A stretch of 64,000 nt of DNA from contig OY755038.1 in NCBI GenBank assembly GCA_963576565.1, positions 176,008,907-176,072,906 of the forward strand, written 5' to 3'. A program made the position numbers and the translations under genes. This DNA is from Aspidapion aeneum. Taxonomy: Eukaryota; Arthropoda; Insecta; Coleoptera; Brentidae. The notes beneath the pieces are model-generated. The model was not told the DNA's origin. It did no database searches and worked only from the letters and a program-made list of their open reading frames with translations. Shown piece by piece: positions 10,697-22,120 of the stretch (within the stretch, counting starts at the first letter, position 1; each line of letters starts with the position of its first letter).

Positions 10697-13675
10697 AGCA
10701 AAATTTAACGTCAGTTCGTTCCATTTTTCGCACTCAAAAAATTTCCTATAATAATGTATTTTTATTAAAATAAAATAGTAATTATCTTTCGAAATACATT
10801 TTTGTCTGCGTTGAGCAAATAGGCATTGATTTTTGCACGAAAATGTATGATTTTTAGAGGTTTTTAGAAAATGTGCAAATAAAGATTTTTGTTGCATTTT
10901 TTTCTGCCTTCAGCAAAAATTGGGTCAGATTCGACGTTACACAGAAATTTTCTTTTAGATTTTAGTATCGTTTTTTCGGTGGACATTTTTGCTTTTTAGA
11001 TTTTTCGCTGACAAGGAATCATGTGGCAATATCCCAAGGTTGCTAATCAGATCTAAGCTACTAGACGACTTTTCTTGCGAGCCCAGAATTTACCTAGAGC
11101 TATTTTCTTGGACTGATCGAGGCTAGATTCATCACTGAATTTGCTTTAAGTTTTTTGGTTATATTTCTTTTGGAAAAAATACTTTAGTCAGATTTTAACT
11201 TACTAGAGAGATTTCCATTCTCGATCACTCTTCGAAAATTTGCTTAGAAAACCCATACAGAATTTTTGAGAATATTTGTTTTTTCTTTTATTTTATTATA
11301 GTGCCAAGAAAATTGGAACAAACCAAACTCTAAATTTTTAGAGAATTTTTTTATAATTAAAAAAAAAAGACAGCCATACATTTACCCCCATTTTCTCCCT
11401 CAATGAAAATGATGAATGTCATATTTTCAGTTGTAGATATTTTTTTCTCTCAAGAGAATTAAAATTTTGTAAACAATTTTTTTTCTATTTTTTAATAGAT
11501 TAATAAATTAGAAATTATGTTTATTAAAACACTCTGTATATTTTTTTAGGTAATAAAAAATAGCATTTTCTTTTCAAATACTATTTAATTTTCAGGATTA
11601 AATATTTTGAAAACTAAAAAAATTATTTTCCTATTTTTTCCTTAATTTAAAAAAACGCCACAGCATTTTTTTCATTAAATATCAATGATTTGGCAAAAAT
11701 GTTGTTGAAATATATTTTTTTTTATAAATAAGACTCGTCGATTTAAGCAAACTTGTATTTATTTTATAAATGATATTTGTACATGTCATTAGAGTTTGAC
11801 ATTTTGTAAAATGCAAGTTTCCTTTTAATTTATCTTTAAGACTTTGTAAAGCCCTTTGTGCATAAAAGAAACGTTTTCCTAGTTTTTTGTAAGCACTATA
11901 GCCAAAGAAGATATAGACGTGTATTGTCAACAAGAATTTTTGACAGTTTGTAAATTTTGTTAATGGTACGTCACGTTTGTGTGTTTCTGCACCGTAGATA
12001 GCTAGATTTAAACCACGTTTTGGCATTTGCTTGAACAGTCTTTTTTTTGGGTACTTTTCGTTCCATACATGAGAGGTATACACCGTCCAACAAGACTGTT
12101 TGATAAATGTATCGATAGCTAAATAGAACCAGATAATTTGTCCGAGGCGAAGAACATATTGGCCAAGAAGAGGACTGCACGCTCTTACCACACAAAGGAA
12201 GGAAACTCTAAATTGTGATGTTTATCTCATCTTTATTTTCACAAAGAGAAAGAAGAAAGTTTTTTTTGCAAATGAATTTTTACATTTCGAAAAAAATATT
12301 AAAGCTTAAAATTTAATGCAGAAAAAAATAAAGAATATTTAATTTTTTTTGGATGATTATATTTTGATTGTAACAGAGGTCACGTTTTCCATTGGTACTT
12401 TATTATAAGTATTTAGCATTATAATTCTGTATTCCTATTTTTCAACTTCACTCTAGGGCAAGAAAATTTTATTTAGAAATATTTTCCTTTCTGCTCAAGA
12501 TTTTTCCTGTGATAATAATTAATTAAATTAATAATTTTTGATTTCACAATTTTTTATCTTCTTAGATAATATTTTCTCTATAAAAATCATGGCGCCTGTA
12601 TACCCTAAATTATCTAGTTAAGAACAACAGCAAATTTTGCAAATAAAAATATAAAAGTGATAAATAAAAGAGTTCTCTACAAAAAAAATATTTTTGTTCA
12701 TTCAACAGATATTTTTTTTATAAGCTCTAAATAAAAGGAACAAAAGAAAATACTAGAAGTTACGCAAGAGTCTCATTTTCTCTATACATCTTATACAAAC
12801 TTAGCCGGTTGATTATAGAATTAATGTACTTCTAGTGATAAAGCACTATAAATATCGTAACGTATTTTCCATAATAAATAACACCCAACGTGCTTTTTTC
12901 TTCATAAAGGTCGCTCAACATTTTTCTTTATAAATGGCGATCAACGTTTCCCCTTCAAATGGCATCCAACGCCAAAATTTAGCCATTTCCCTTGTAACCC
13001 AAATAAAATTTTCTTATACCTAGTTTATAATTTTGTTAACATATAAGTTAGGTAGCTAAAGCAACAAAAAAAAACAAATATAGACTGGTGCTTACCTGAC
13101 TACAACTGAATTCCCATACCGAAAAACTAATTACTTTTCGAAAAGAAAATTAGGAGTTGTGAGTTGGACAAAGTCAGAGTAACTAATCTAACTTTTTTAT
13201 CTGCTGGATTTGGCTTTTATTATTTCCATTGGAGTTTGCAGGAATGCCAAAGAATTTATGTTGATAATACACTGTTATTTGTATAAAATATATTTTTCTT
13301 AAATTTGATCCTTATCCAATTAAATTGGTCTTAAAGGAAGCATAATATATTCTAGAAAAAATTTGATGCAATATATTATGCATTATATTCCTTTTCCCAT
13401 CAAATATTTTCCCCATAGACACTACTATAGTTATAGTCTATCCACGTGTGAGCTAAAATTTAGAAGTTCAAAACAAGTCATCCTGTTTTTGTGAGATCAT
13501 GTTAATTTTCAAAATGCTCTCCGACAATCAGGCTCGGTAAGCCTAGGTATGTGGCGACAATTGTTTCCAATAAAAAATTTGGTTTTGACTAAATTAAAAA
13601 ATTTTAAGAACGCTTTGGTTTTACAGGTAAATCCATCGATGACTTTCAATACTTTAAGAACATGCTTATACTAAT
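10697..13675. other. Gene-free stretch
   Basis: About 3 kb of AT-rich sequence. The longest open frame (169 codons, minus, 11682-12191) has no domain I recognise and low-complexity amino-acid use, so I do not call it. At 12900-12975 TGGCGATCAACGTTT and TGGCATCCAACGCC appear as related short repeats, similar to a motif near 42290. Confidence 0.45.
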
Positions 13676-15700
13676 ATACAGGGTGTTCCAATTTAATTGG
13701 CAAGGTATACCGCGTGAACAAGTCCACATCTAGGGGGCTTGATTTTCTTAAGGGGATAAAAAACAGATAGAATATAGATAACATGTATTAATAAGAGATC
13801 GCGATACGCCCGATTCCCGTCGAAAGCGTTCCAGCGTTGTCAAAGTTAACCCCACAGGCGCAAGTGGTCGCAGTCGTCAAGAATCGGATAACCTGAAACA
13901 ATTGTTTATGGCGAGAATTATTACATGATTTGATTTTTAGTCCATCGTACAAAAAGTGGACGATTAAAAACGTAAAAATTATTTTTTTTAATTTTATTAA
14001 ATGTGAGATAGTTAGGTCCTAAAATACCGAAATCGACAAATAAAAGAAATTGTCTGTTTGAATACACGATCAATCAAGAACACCTCAAACGAATTTAACC
14101 CAATATGATACAGAAGTCTTTTGTTGGCATTAAAGATTGGTTAAAAAGAAAGGGTTAAAATTATTATTTAACCAATTTTACTTTAAAACTATCAGTTATA
14201 TTTTTGCTTGTGGTGCATATATCGCTCTTTGGCAAAACGTGCAGCACTGTTCTAGAGAGATAAAAATTCCTAAGGTGTCTGTACGGATCACCAAAGGTGA
14301 TCCATGGTGTTTGTTCAACGTAAAAAGGCGTATTTTTTCGGTTTCAAACTTTCTTCTGTAGGTCTTTAGTTATCTAACAAGTTTGCTTTTTATCTATTTT
14401 CGCCTGCGAGCATTTAAACTAATATTCCTCCAATATTATCTGAAAATTTTTTCTACGACGCATGTACTCAAGAAATTTCTGCTCCTTTCTTCAATTTTTT
14501 ATTTGTGGTTTAAGAGGAAGTACTACTCATAATTTTGATTTTTGTTTAGGAAAAATACTCAGTCAGGTCAGCGGACTTTTGAGGTTTTATACATATATTC
14601 ATGCATATATTTATATATATTTCATATATGCCCTCCTCCTGCGGCCCCTAACCCACGCTGCGCCACTGTGGTCTACCATTACCTTTTTGTTATGGTTGGA
14701 CTCAAAATGCATTAAAAAACTAAAATTAAATAATAGGTTGCTTACCTGTAGATTGGTAAGTTCTCTTTTAAACAAAATAGACTTTGGTGAATGTGAAACG
14801 AAAATCAAGAACAACAATAACACTTTAAAATTATGCTCGTTTGTAAAAGTAAGTGAATTCTTTTACGAACAAGTTGAATATTATTGTATTATTATGGTGG
14901 TGTATCACCCCGTATAATGACTGCACTACATAAAACTTATTAAATTGACCTTTCGCGAAATGAGTAGCGGCTTATACTGATATTTTGGCTTAACCGGCAG
15001 CATTGGTTTTACGCTCTTCTATTTTCCCATGCAATCCTTATGACCCATACAAAAATCCTACCCCTAGATAGAAGACTGGCAACGCCGTATAACCTAATTG
15101 TACAAGGCAGAGAAAGTAAACGACGTGCATCCAATGAAAAAATACCTGGCCATAGCTTTGCGTGCGAGCGTTGCGTGGGCTTAGGGGACAGACTATATTT
15201 TTCGTGTACCTTTGAAATGTATACCTTATCCCTCGCACTTGCGACTTTTCGATAGACAAATTGTAGTGGCACACGGGAGATGGACAATATGGACTCGTCG
15301 AATTTAAATAAGTTTAATAATAAAAATGAAACTAATGATGTTTGCGCCATCTATCAGCTGTACTAATTTTAACTCATCATCTTCTGTTTGCACCGGTCGA
15401 ATATATTTTTAAATAATTTTTAGTTCTTATTCACCCATACCTATGTGATACCTACTACCCCTTATTCGAATAAAAAATATTCCATTCTTCCTACAAAACG
15501 CAAATAAAAATTTAATTCGAAAACGTTTTGCAAAGATTATCATCCGTTTGTGGTAAATCGATAGATACCTACCCGATTTTTATTTCTTTGTAGCAGTTGA
15601 TGTGCCTGTAAAAAGTAATATTTTGTCACAGTGTAATATTTAACCAGTAGAGTAAGTCCTTTTCTTGAAGCACTTTTTGCAATTTTCGATTTGCGTAAAG
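13676..15700. other. Gene-free stretch with repeat fragments
   Basis: TACAGGGTGTTCC at about 13677 looks like the end of a mariner-like miniature element, but no partner end is found. A 19-bp perfect palindrome of the type GGATCACC-AAA-GGTGATCC lies near 14285. GCGGCCCCTAACCCACGCTGC and CGCCACTG near 14640-14670 look like a fragment of the CAGTGGCG-ended family. A relatively GC-rich block at 15036-15280 has overlapping small frames on both strands but no recognisable protein. Confidence 0.4.
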
Positions 15701-15708
15701 AATTATAT

Positions 15709-16496
15709 GGGTGGCGATCAAACCTACAAAAGATCGAAGACGCACAAGATCGAAATACACAAGGTCCTAAATACAAAAGATCGAAACCACAGAAGCTCGA
15801 AAAACAAAAGATCGAAACTACAAAAGATCGAAAAACAAAAGATCGAGAAACAAAAGATTGAAAAAGCAAAAGATCGAAAGACAAAAGATTGAAAGGCAAA
15901 AAATCGAAAAACAAAATATCAAAAGAAAAAAGATTGAGATTACCTAACCGCTAAATAAACCGATGATGGCTTGCCATACTTAACACAAATCATATAGGGT
16001 GTCTTTTTCAAACATACCTATTTTTTTTAAAAAAGAACTTTCGTGATTTCTTTCCCGGGATCCTAGAGGGTGTGAAACCAAACCGAATCGAAGCGGTTCG
16101 GTTTGGTTCGGTTTGGTTTTACACCTTGTAGGATCCCGCGAAACACGTCAGGATTTTTTTTTAAATATGTTATAAAAGAGACCTCTTAGTCGAACCGGTT
16201 CGGTTCAGTTCGGTTTGGTTACACACACTTTAAGATCCTGGAAAAAAAATCAGGAAAGTTTTTTTTTAAATATTATGTTAGAAAGAGACCTCTTAGTCGA
16301 ACTATGTATTAGCGATATTTGGAAACGCGCTATTTTGATCTTTTGTGTTTTGATCTTTTGTACTTTCGATCTTCTGTATTTTCGATCTTTTGCCTTTTTG
16401 ATCTTTTGTTTCTCGATCTTTTGTGGTCTTGATCTTCTGTATTTAGGACCTTTTGTATTTCGATCTATTGTCTTTCAATCTTTGTTCCGCCACTCA
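15709..16496. mobile_element. Foldback element made of GATCGAAA repeats, hAT-like duplication
   Basis: The left arm (15709-15935) is a tandem array of A(C)AAAAGATCGAAA-type units. The right arm (about 16335-16496) holds the same units reversed, as TTTCGATCTTTTGT. The ends are GGGTGGCGATCAAA and TTTGTTCCGCCACTCA, and the sequence AATTATAT flanks both sides (15701-15708 and 16497-16504). An 8-bp target duplication is the hAT signature. The centre (about 16040-16240) contains a second palindrome around GGATCC, with GGTTCGGTTTGG repeats, and a block AGAGACCTCTTAGTCGAAC present twice (about 16176 and 16286). It is noncoding. Confidence 0.75.
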
Positions 16497-16854
16497 AATT
16501 ATATAGTTGAGTCAATTAAATATATGTTTGATAAAAGCCAATCATTTCATAAAACTAAATCAACTAATTACTAGAAATTACAAAAATAGTTGCCTCAAGT
16601 ATCTATACAGCTCACTCTCCCATTTGTACAGACAACTCAAAACATTCAATGCTTGTGCTAACTAAAGAGGGATTTCGGAAAATCACCGCACGTTTTAAAG
16701 TCAACCATAGAAATGTTTGTTTCAAATATATCGATAATGTTTGTTATATATAGGGATATATGAATGGAACGAATGTATTTAACCAAACTACATAAATATT
16801 TGTTAGAAATATATTGATTTTTTGGACAGTGCAATGCGTTGTCGTCTGGGCTCA

Positions 16855-16860
16855 TATAAA
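16855..16860 (+). promoter_or_regulatory. TATA-box-like TATAAA upstream of a small ORF
   Basis: TATAAA lies 36 bases before the ATG at 16896, in a local rise of GC content. TATA-like strings are common by chance in DNA this AT-rich, so position relative to the ORF is the only support. Confidence 0.2.
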
Positions 16861-16895
16861 GCTACATTTCTAACCACGTACCTAGCTACAACAGC

Positions 16896-17054
16896 ATGGA
16901 CGCTGTCATGATTATAAAACGCCAAATCCTTGAAGACTCCCGTGCCGCCGCTGCATACTACTTGCACGATTATAAAGTGGTAAAACCGCTCTATGCTAAA
17001 GTTATCACACTGGTTAAAACCAAAGTACAATGTGATTTTGTGCAGGTGATATAA
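16896..17054 (+). CDS. Candidate 52-codon small ORF, unknown
   Basis: Starts at ATG 16896 (context ACAGCATGG) and ends at TAA 17052-17054. The predicted peptide is Lys-, Ala- and Val-containing (DSRAAAAYYLHDYKVV in the middle) with no signal peptide, membrane segment or recognised domain. In its favour: it avoids the Phe/Lys/Asn/Ile low complexity of random frames here, uses GCC and GCT Ala codons, and lies outside the repeats. Against it: a short length and a competing antisense frame. The bases CAG|GTGATA at 17043-17051 look like a splice donor, so it could be an exon. Function is not assignable. Confidence 0.25.
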   Translation: MDAVMIIKRQILEDSRAAAAYYLHDYKVVKPLYAKVITLVKTKVQCDFVQVI

Positions 17055-17174
17055 AATGCGAGGAATACGGATTTTACAGGAAAAACCTTCAATACTTCGA
17101 AATTCGTTTTTCATTTTTAAACCTATTCTATTCAACAAGCACTTTTAATTATATTGTTATTATAACTTACAAAA

Positions 17175-17381
17175 ATGGAGATGCAAAAAGTGCTTAATGC
17201 AAAACAATTGCCCCAACTGCCCTGCAAATATAATACTTTTGCTGTACACTGCCCTACCCCAATATTATTTTTTAAAAATGGATCTTTGAATGAAAAATTG
17301 TTATGTAAAAAAAGTGGCGAACCAATATTTTCTTCTTTAAATGCGTCAAGAGTAATAAATACGGCAAAAATGTTTTTATAA
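17175..17381 (+). CDS. Candidate 68-codon small ORF, unknown
   Basis: Begins at ATG 17175 with an insect-like start context (ACAAAAATGG) and ends at TAA 17379-17381. A polyadenylation-like AATAAA (17380-17385) overlaps the stop. The peptide is mixed in composition with four Cys (for example PCKYNTFAVHCPTP) and shows no known domain. It lies 120 bases after the previous candidate on the same strand. A spliced gene or a decayed exon is possible, as is chance. No homologue is known to me. Confidence 0.25.
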   Translation: MEMQKVLNAKQLPQLPCKYNTFAVHCPTPILFFKNGSLNEKLLCKKSGEPIFSSLNASRVINTAKMFL

Positions 17382-17458
17382 TAAACATAGTTTTATTTGT
17401 AAAACGTAGATATAAATAAATTTAAGTAAAAACAAATGGATCGATGACGGCTCTGATA

Positions 17459-17900
17459 CCTTCCTAGCCTATTAGCGCACTCCAAGTAAACTACATTCTA
17501 TATCAGCCTTGAAAATAGTTTTTTGTAAATATCTAAAAAAGAAGCTCCTATGAAGTTTTTGGTTAAACTCCAAATTATTATTAAGAAAAATATGCTCTAC
17601 TATATTCCGAAAATCGCATATTGATGCGATGCTCCCTTAAAAAGTTAGCATATTTTCAATTTTTAACTGTCATTAGCAATAATGGATTTTGACTTAAATA
17701 TAATTAGCACGTTACAGTGTTGAACACTATTTAACCTAAAAATTTATTGGAAATCGGTTAAGCGGTTTAGGAGCTATCGTGTTACGGACAGCATACACAC
17801 ACAAAAACAGACACACGTCACGCCGCTGCGCCGCCTTCCTAAAAAAAAATGTCGTCGAAAATAATACCTACTCTAGCCATTGCTGCGCCGGCTAGGAAGG
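17459..17900. mobile_element. CCTTCCTAGC-family miniature element, copy 3 (complete)
   Basis: Begins CCTTCCTAGCC and ends GGCTAGGAAGG, with TA on both sides (17457-17458 and 17901-17902). This is the cleanest copy in the window: about 440 bp, noncoding, with the family blocks ATATCAGCCTTGAAAA, CCGAAAATCGCATATTGATG, GGAGCTATCGTGTTACGGAC, a CA-rich tract and GTCGTCGAAAATAATACC. The ends fit a Tc1/mariner-type TA-inserting element. Because the 20 bp before the left TA is also conserved between copies, the element could be longer on that side. Confidence 0.7.
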
Positions 17901-17902
17901 TA

Positions 17903-18994
17903 AAAAATAGTCGACTAAATTCCAAGTATGGACAATACGTCTAACAAGTGAAAAAGGAAAAAATTATTGCCCTTTTTTGCTTATTTCTGAAAATTAATCA
18001 GATAAGGTTGTGTTATAAGAAACCCTTAAAATAAAATCTGGCTATTATTTGCAAGACCTAACTCCAGACTTATCTAAAGCCTGTCACTTTAGCACATTCG
18101 ATTATACTAATGTGCCTAAAACCCACGTGCCAATCCAAAGAACGATTGATCACTTGAATTATTTTTAAAGAAAAACGTCTCATTTCGTTACCGATATACA
18201 ATGTTGAATTTTTTTTTAGTTTTTCGTTTATGGCTTTTGCAGTTTTTTAGATGTGTACGTAGCATAAACATGAAACTTAAACTAAGCTACAGGGCAGACG
18301 GAATTGGGTATCCTACATCTACAGGAAGATATTTTGCAGGTGCTTATCCCCCCAGCCCTGAACCTGGTGCATAATTGGTAGATTTTGAAGTACAAAATAC
18401 ATTCTTTGTTGTATCTAGATATTTTTTGGTCTTTTACAGTTTTTTCGTATGCGACCGTTTGTCATTATAAAAAGCCTCCACTCCTCCAAGAAATTAACGC
18501 ACCACTCATAAATTACTAATTAGCTTATTTATGGAATAAAATTGAAAGATCATAAATTATTATTTATCAACTGCAATTAAAATACACCTGGATAAACATG
18601 TTTTAAACATGCAATGCCAGCTATAGTTCAGGCCCTACATCCGAGATTCAAGCGATATGCTGCGTTTAATGATAGAAGCAACACACTTGGTATGGATAGA
18701 CATAACACTCGCCCGAACATTTTACGAAAGGTATCCAACCCCCCAACCCTGGCAGGGGGTTGTCCCCCCCTTAAACGTGCTTTTTGACGGTTTTTTGCTA
18801 ATAACTCGTAAACATTCAACTTTTCCAAAAATGTCCTAAAAATAATTTTTTAAGCGGTTACAATTTTCTTTTTAACGATGTACCATAGTACCCTCTGACG
18901 GCAGTGGTGCACATTCCATTACCGTACGAAAAAGGGGAAAATTTTTCAAATATTTTTTTGTGGCATTTTTTATCCTTAGCACTATTTTTTTCTC
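17903..18994. other. Gene-free stretch
   Basis: No gene supported. A short hairpin of C and G runs occurs near 18739-18770 (CCCCCCAACCC against GGGGGTTG). CGGCAGTGGTGCACATTCC at about 18899 resembles the CAGTGGCG-type element ends. Confidence 0.4.
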
Positions 18995-20245
18995 CAAGAT
19001 GGTTAAAAGCCCATTGTATACAGTTAAATATTTATTAAGCTAGACTTTTAATAGGCGCCTTGAAATAAAAATAAATATGTTTGTATCAAATCAAACAAAA
19101 ATGTTGATCATTCATTTTTGTCAGTAAATAATAATGAGAGTAAGTAAAAAATTATTTCTGGTTGGTAATTACTTAAAACTGACTTTTTCTTTGTTAACCT
19201 TCTTTAAAGTGGGGGTTGGCGACATCCCCTCTCTCACCCCACTCAAAAATGCTCTCTTACAGTATTTTCCCAATTATTTGCAAGCTTTTAACTTGGCAAA
19301 AAACAACTAAGTCACAATTATTGAGGCCGATGAAAAGTCCTCTCTAACAATGTAAAACACGCCCCCCTTACATCAGTGGCGCACCTTTTATAGGTATTTA
19401 AATAAATGAGAGGTGTGGAAAAAACTATTTTTTTTCAATTTTCTTAAATTTTACTGTCCCACATGTCTGGTTTTAAAACCTACTTTTAAAGCCGAAGTAA
19501 ATCTTGCATAGACAGCCCAAAAATGGTCAAATTTGATATACCAAGTAATAAAAAATGTCGAAAAAAACATTTAGGGGGTAACCCCCCCCACTAAGAGTGG
19601 GAGATGGTTCCCCTCATTATATTTTCGGGGGAGTATACTGTATATTCATACCAAGTGTGTTGTTTCTCTCATTGAACGCAGTGTGTGTATTAGAACTGTT
19701 CCAACATGGTTGTCTTAAATGAAGATTTAAGTGTAAACCAAATTTGACAATTTTTGGTGCGCCTATGCTAGATCTACGCTGCCTTGAGGGGGGTGTCATA
19801 TACATCGTTGGAAAGGAAATTTCTTCAGCTTAAAAAATGGGTTTTAAAACCAGACATGTATGAAAATTAAATTCAAGAAAATTCAATAAATATTGTTTTT
19901 TCCACACCTCTCATTTATTTAAATGCCTATAAAAGGTGCACCACTGATGTAAGGAGGGCGTGTTGCACATCGTTAGAGAGGACTTTTGGTCAGTCTCAAT
20001 AACTATTACTTAGATGTTTAAATAAATTCAACTTGAAAAATTAAGTTTTAAGTTAATACTAATTAAACATATTTTTTTCCTTATGTTGAGTATTATTTAC
20101 TGAGTTACAAAAGTGAATGTTCAACATTTTTCTTTGATTTCAGGATTTCTACAAACACATTTATTTTTATTTCAAGGCGGCTACATTTAAAAGCTATGTC
20201 TAGCTTATTAAATATTTAACTGTATACAATGGGTTTTTGCTATAA
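18995..20245. repeat. Long palindrome, arms about 550 bp
   Basis: The left arm (about 18995-19560) and right arm (about 19720-20245) are imperfect reverse complements. Landmarks: CCCATTGTATACAGTTAAAT with ATTTAACTGTATACAATGGG; GGCGCCTTGAAATAAAAATA with its complement near 20164-20181; AAATAAATGAGAGGTGTGGA with TCCACACCTCTCATTTATTT; ACATGTCTGGTTTTAAAACC with its complement near 19839-19858. The loop holds C-rich and G-rich runs. No coding potential. It has the architecture of the 6.9-9.1 kb foldback but shares no obvious sequence with it. Confidence 0.75.
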
Positions 20246-21144
20246 GCTAATAAATGTTTTGTTTTTTTTTTACATTAAAAAATCTTAACTGTACAGGTGC
20301 CTTAGTTCCATTACCAGTTCCTTAGTATCAAAACCAGACCGGCCATTTTTTTAATTGTGTTTTGCTGCGAGCTGATACGAGTCGGTAATGGAAGGGGCCC
20401 ACTCCCAATTTAGAGGGGCAATTTACGGTTCCTGCAGGTGATAAATACCGATATCTGTTACATATAGGGACGCTAAATGACCCCTGGAATTGGTACATGC
20501 ATAGCCCGCTAAAGACACTATCTGTTATTTTAGTTAAAATATTTGCCTTTTATAGAAATAAATATGCAAAATTAAAAGCACAAATATTAGTAATGAAAGT
20601 GGATACATATTTGGGTAGTTATATAATCCAGTCATGTGGAAAAGATGGTATAGTTAAAGAACAACAAATAGGTATGCAGTTATTTAAATAAAGCACAATA
20701 AAATAACGTAAGAAAAATGCGGCAAATCGGTTCTTTAATTACTTACTACAAAATTATTACATAGAATTTTAAATTTAATTTTTAGAAGCTACAAAAGCCC
20801 AATTTCCTTTGCTTTTGTCGAGTTCACTAAAACATCAACGGACTCTTGCTGCTCAGCGTTTCCAAAGTAAAAGAAATTTATTTACGTTATTAAAGTTACC
20901 TTATCTTTGGAGATTTTTGAAATAAATATATTTTTTTAGTGATAAAAACATTTACTTTGCAATATATACATTTTGTTTTCACTATTAAAAAAAACTATAT
21001 TTTTTAATGTTCCAAAAAAATTTAAAAAAACATTAGTTCTGTTGTTTTTTGTTAATGTAAAAACATTTGATTTTTAATGGTAGAAAAACATAAGATTTTT
21101 TAAGGTCAGAAAACGGGTTTTTAAGCTTCTTTTTTACTATGTTA
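20246..21144. other. Gene-free stretch
   Basis: AT-rich with no supported gene. CATTACC and GGTAATGG near 18920 and 20373 could extend the previous palindrome outward, but the match is short. Confidence 0.4.
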
Positions 21145-21146
21145 TA

Positions 21147-21799
21147 CAGGATGTCCTATAACTTAGGGGCCATAGTGAAGTAGGTGATAGAGGAGGTTAT
21201 TTCCGAGAAAAAATTTCTTCTTTTTCTATATATCAACACACATCTGTTTATAAGATATATGATATTAAATTTAGAGGAGTGGGGGAAAAAAGGGTTTTAG
21301 AAAAAAAGAAAATCTTTCAAAGCCAGTTGAATACTCAGCTAATTGTGGTTCAAAAATGTGGTATTTTTTAAAATAAAATTATAAGTTGAGAAGATACAGG
21401 CTGTCAAAATAAACTCCAAAAATGTATAAATATTATTAATTAAAAAAAAATTTTTTTGCTTACCTATTCATTTAAAAAATATTAATAAATATTTTATTAC
21501 TATGTCTCGCTAAAGACTTGTTTTAAATAACAAAAAAAACATTGCGTATAATATAATATTCATAAAATATTATACCAAAAAAATAGTTTAAAAAAAAATG
21601 ACAATTCAATTTATTGCTCTTGTTCTGAGAAGACTTTACCCAAGTTCATATTTTTACTGCGTTTTCCTAAAAAGTTAGTATCAAAAAAGTTTAAAAAATC
21701 GCCTTTCGCCTAAAAACTTTGATACTCTATGTCTCGACAAAGAAAGAGTTTTAACCCATGCATTATGAGAACTTTTTTATCAGACATGACCTCCTCTAT
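21147..21799. mobile_element. Mariner-like miniature element, copy A
   Basis: Starts CAGGATGTCCTATAACTTAG after a TA (21145-21146). It matches 35262-35705 over several hundred bases: GGTTATTTCCGAGAA, GAGGAGTGGGGGAAAAA, GAATACTCAGCTAAT, GAAGATACAGGCTGTCAAAA and TATGTCTCGCTA. CAGGGTGTCCCATAAC-type ends are typical of mariner/Tc1 derivatives. The right end (GACCTCCTCTATTGTGGCC) echoes the left (GGCCATAGTG ... GAGGAGG) in inverted order. It is noncoding. Confidence 0.55.
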
Positions 21800-22120
21800 T
21801 GTGGCCTATTAAAATGCCGTGTGTGACATTTGTGGCAGCTTAAAGACGTCGCCGCCATTTTGTGACACAAAAAACCCACTGAATAATTAAACGAATATCT
21901 GGAAGCAGAACTGTATTTTCCAGCTAGGTAAAACATTGATATGCCCGGTAACTTTTATACAGTGGAGAAGGGGGGGTTCAGAAATAAGAAAATTTTAAGT
22001 GCGCCACATTATTTAATACCAATGTTTTACAAAGAAGATCTTAAATTAAATACAGTTCAACCCAAACGTTGTAGCTAAACAATGAAATTCTACCTACTTC
22101 CGAGGCTTCCAGAGTATTCC
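21800..22120 (+). repeat. LTR-like repeat, left fragment
   Basis: Starts TGTGGCCTATTAAAATGC and matches the reverse complement of about 42000-42318. Its last 214 bp (21907-22120, GCAGAACTG to CCAGAGTATT) are repeated almost identically at 26762-26975. In the inverted copy these parts are contiguous with what follows at 26976 onward, so this fragment and 26762-28045 were once one sequence, now separated by 22121-26761. Confidence 0.65.

Noticed and set aside
11682..12195. 169-codon minus-strand open frame and an overlapping 74-codon frame
   Set aside because: No domain, no relatives known to me, low-complexity Lys/Phe/Leu use, and no supporting signals. The length is unremarkable for a chance frame in 64 kb with this composition.
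14462..14917. 151-codon plus-strand frame
   Set aside because: It crosses an ATATAT tract and a fragment resembling the CAGTGGCG-ended miniature family. No recognisable protein.
15709..15935. Regular GATCGAAA repeats considered as a CRISPR-like array
   Set aside because: Units are short and diverged, lack unique spacers, have an inverted partner array and an 8-bp duplication. The surroundings are eukaryotic transposons.
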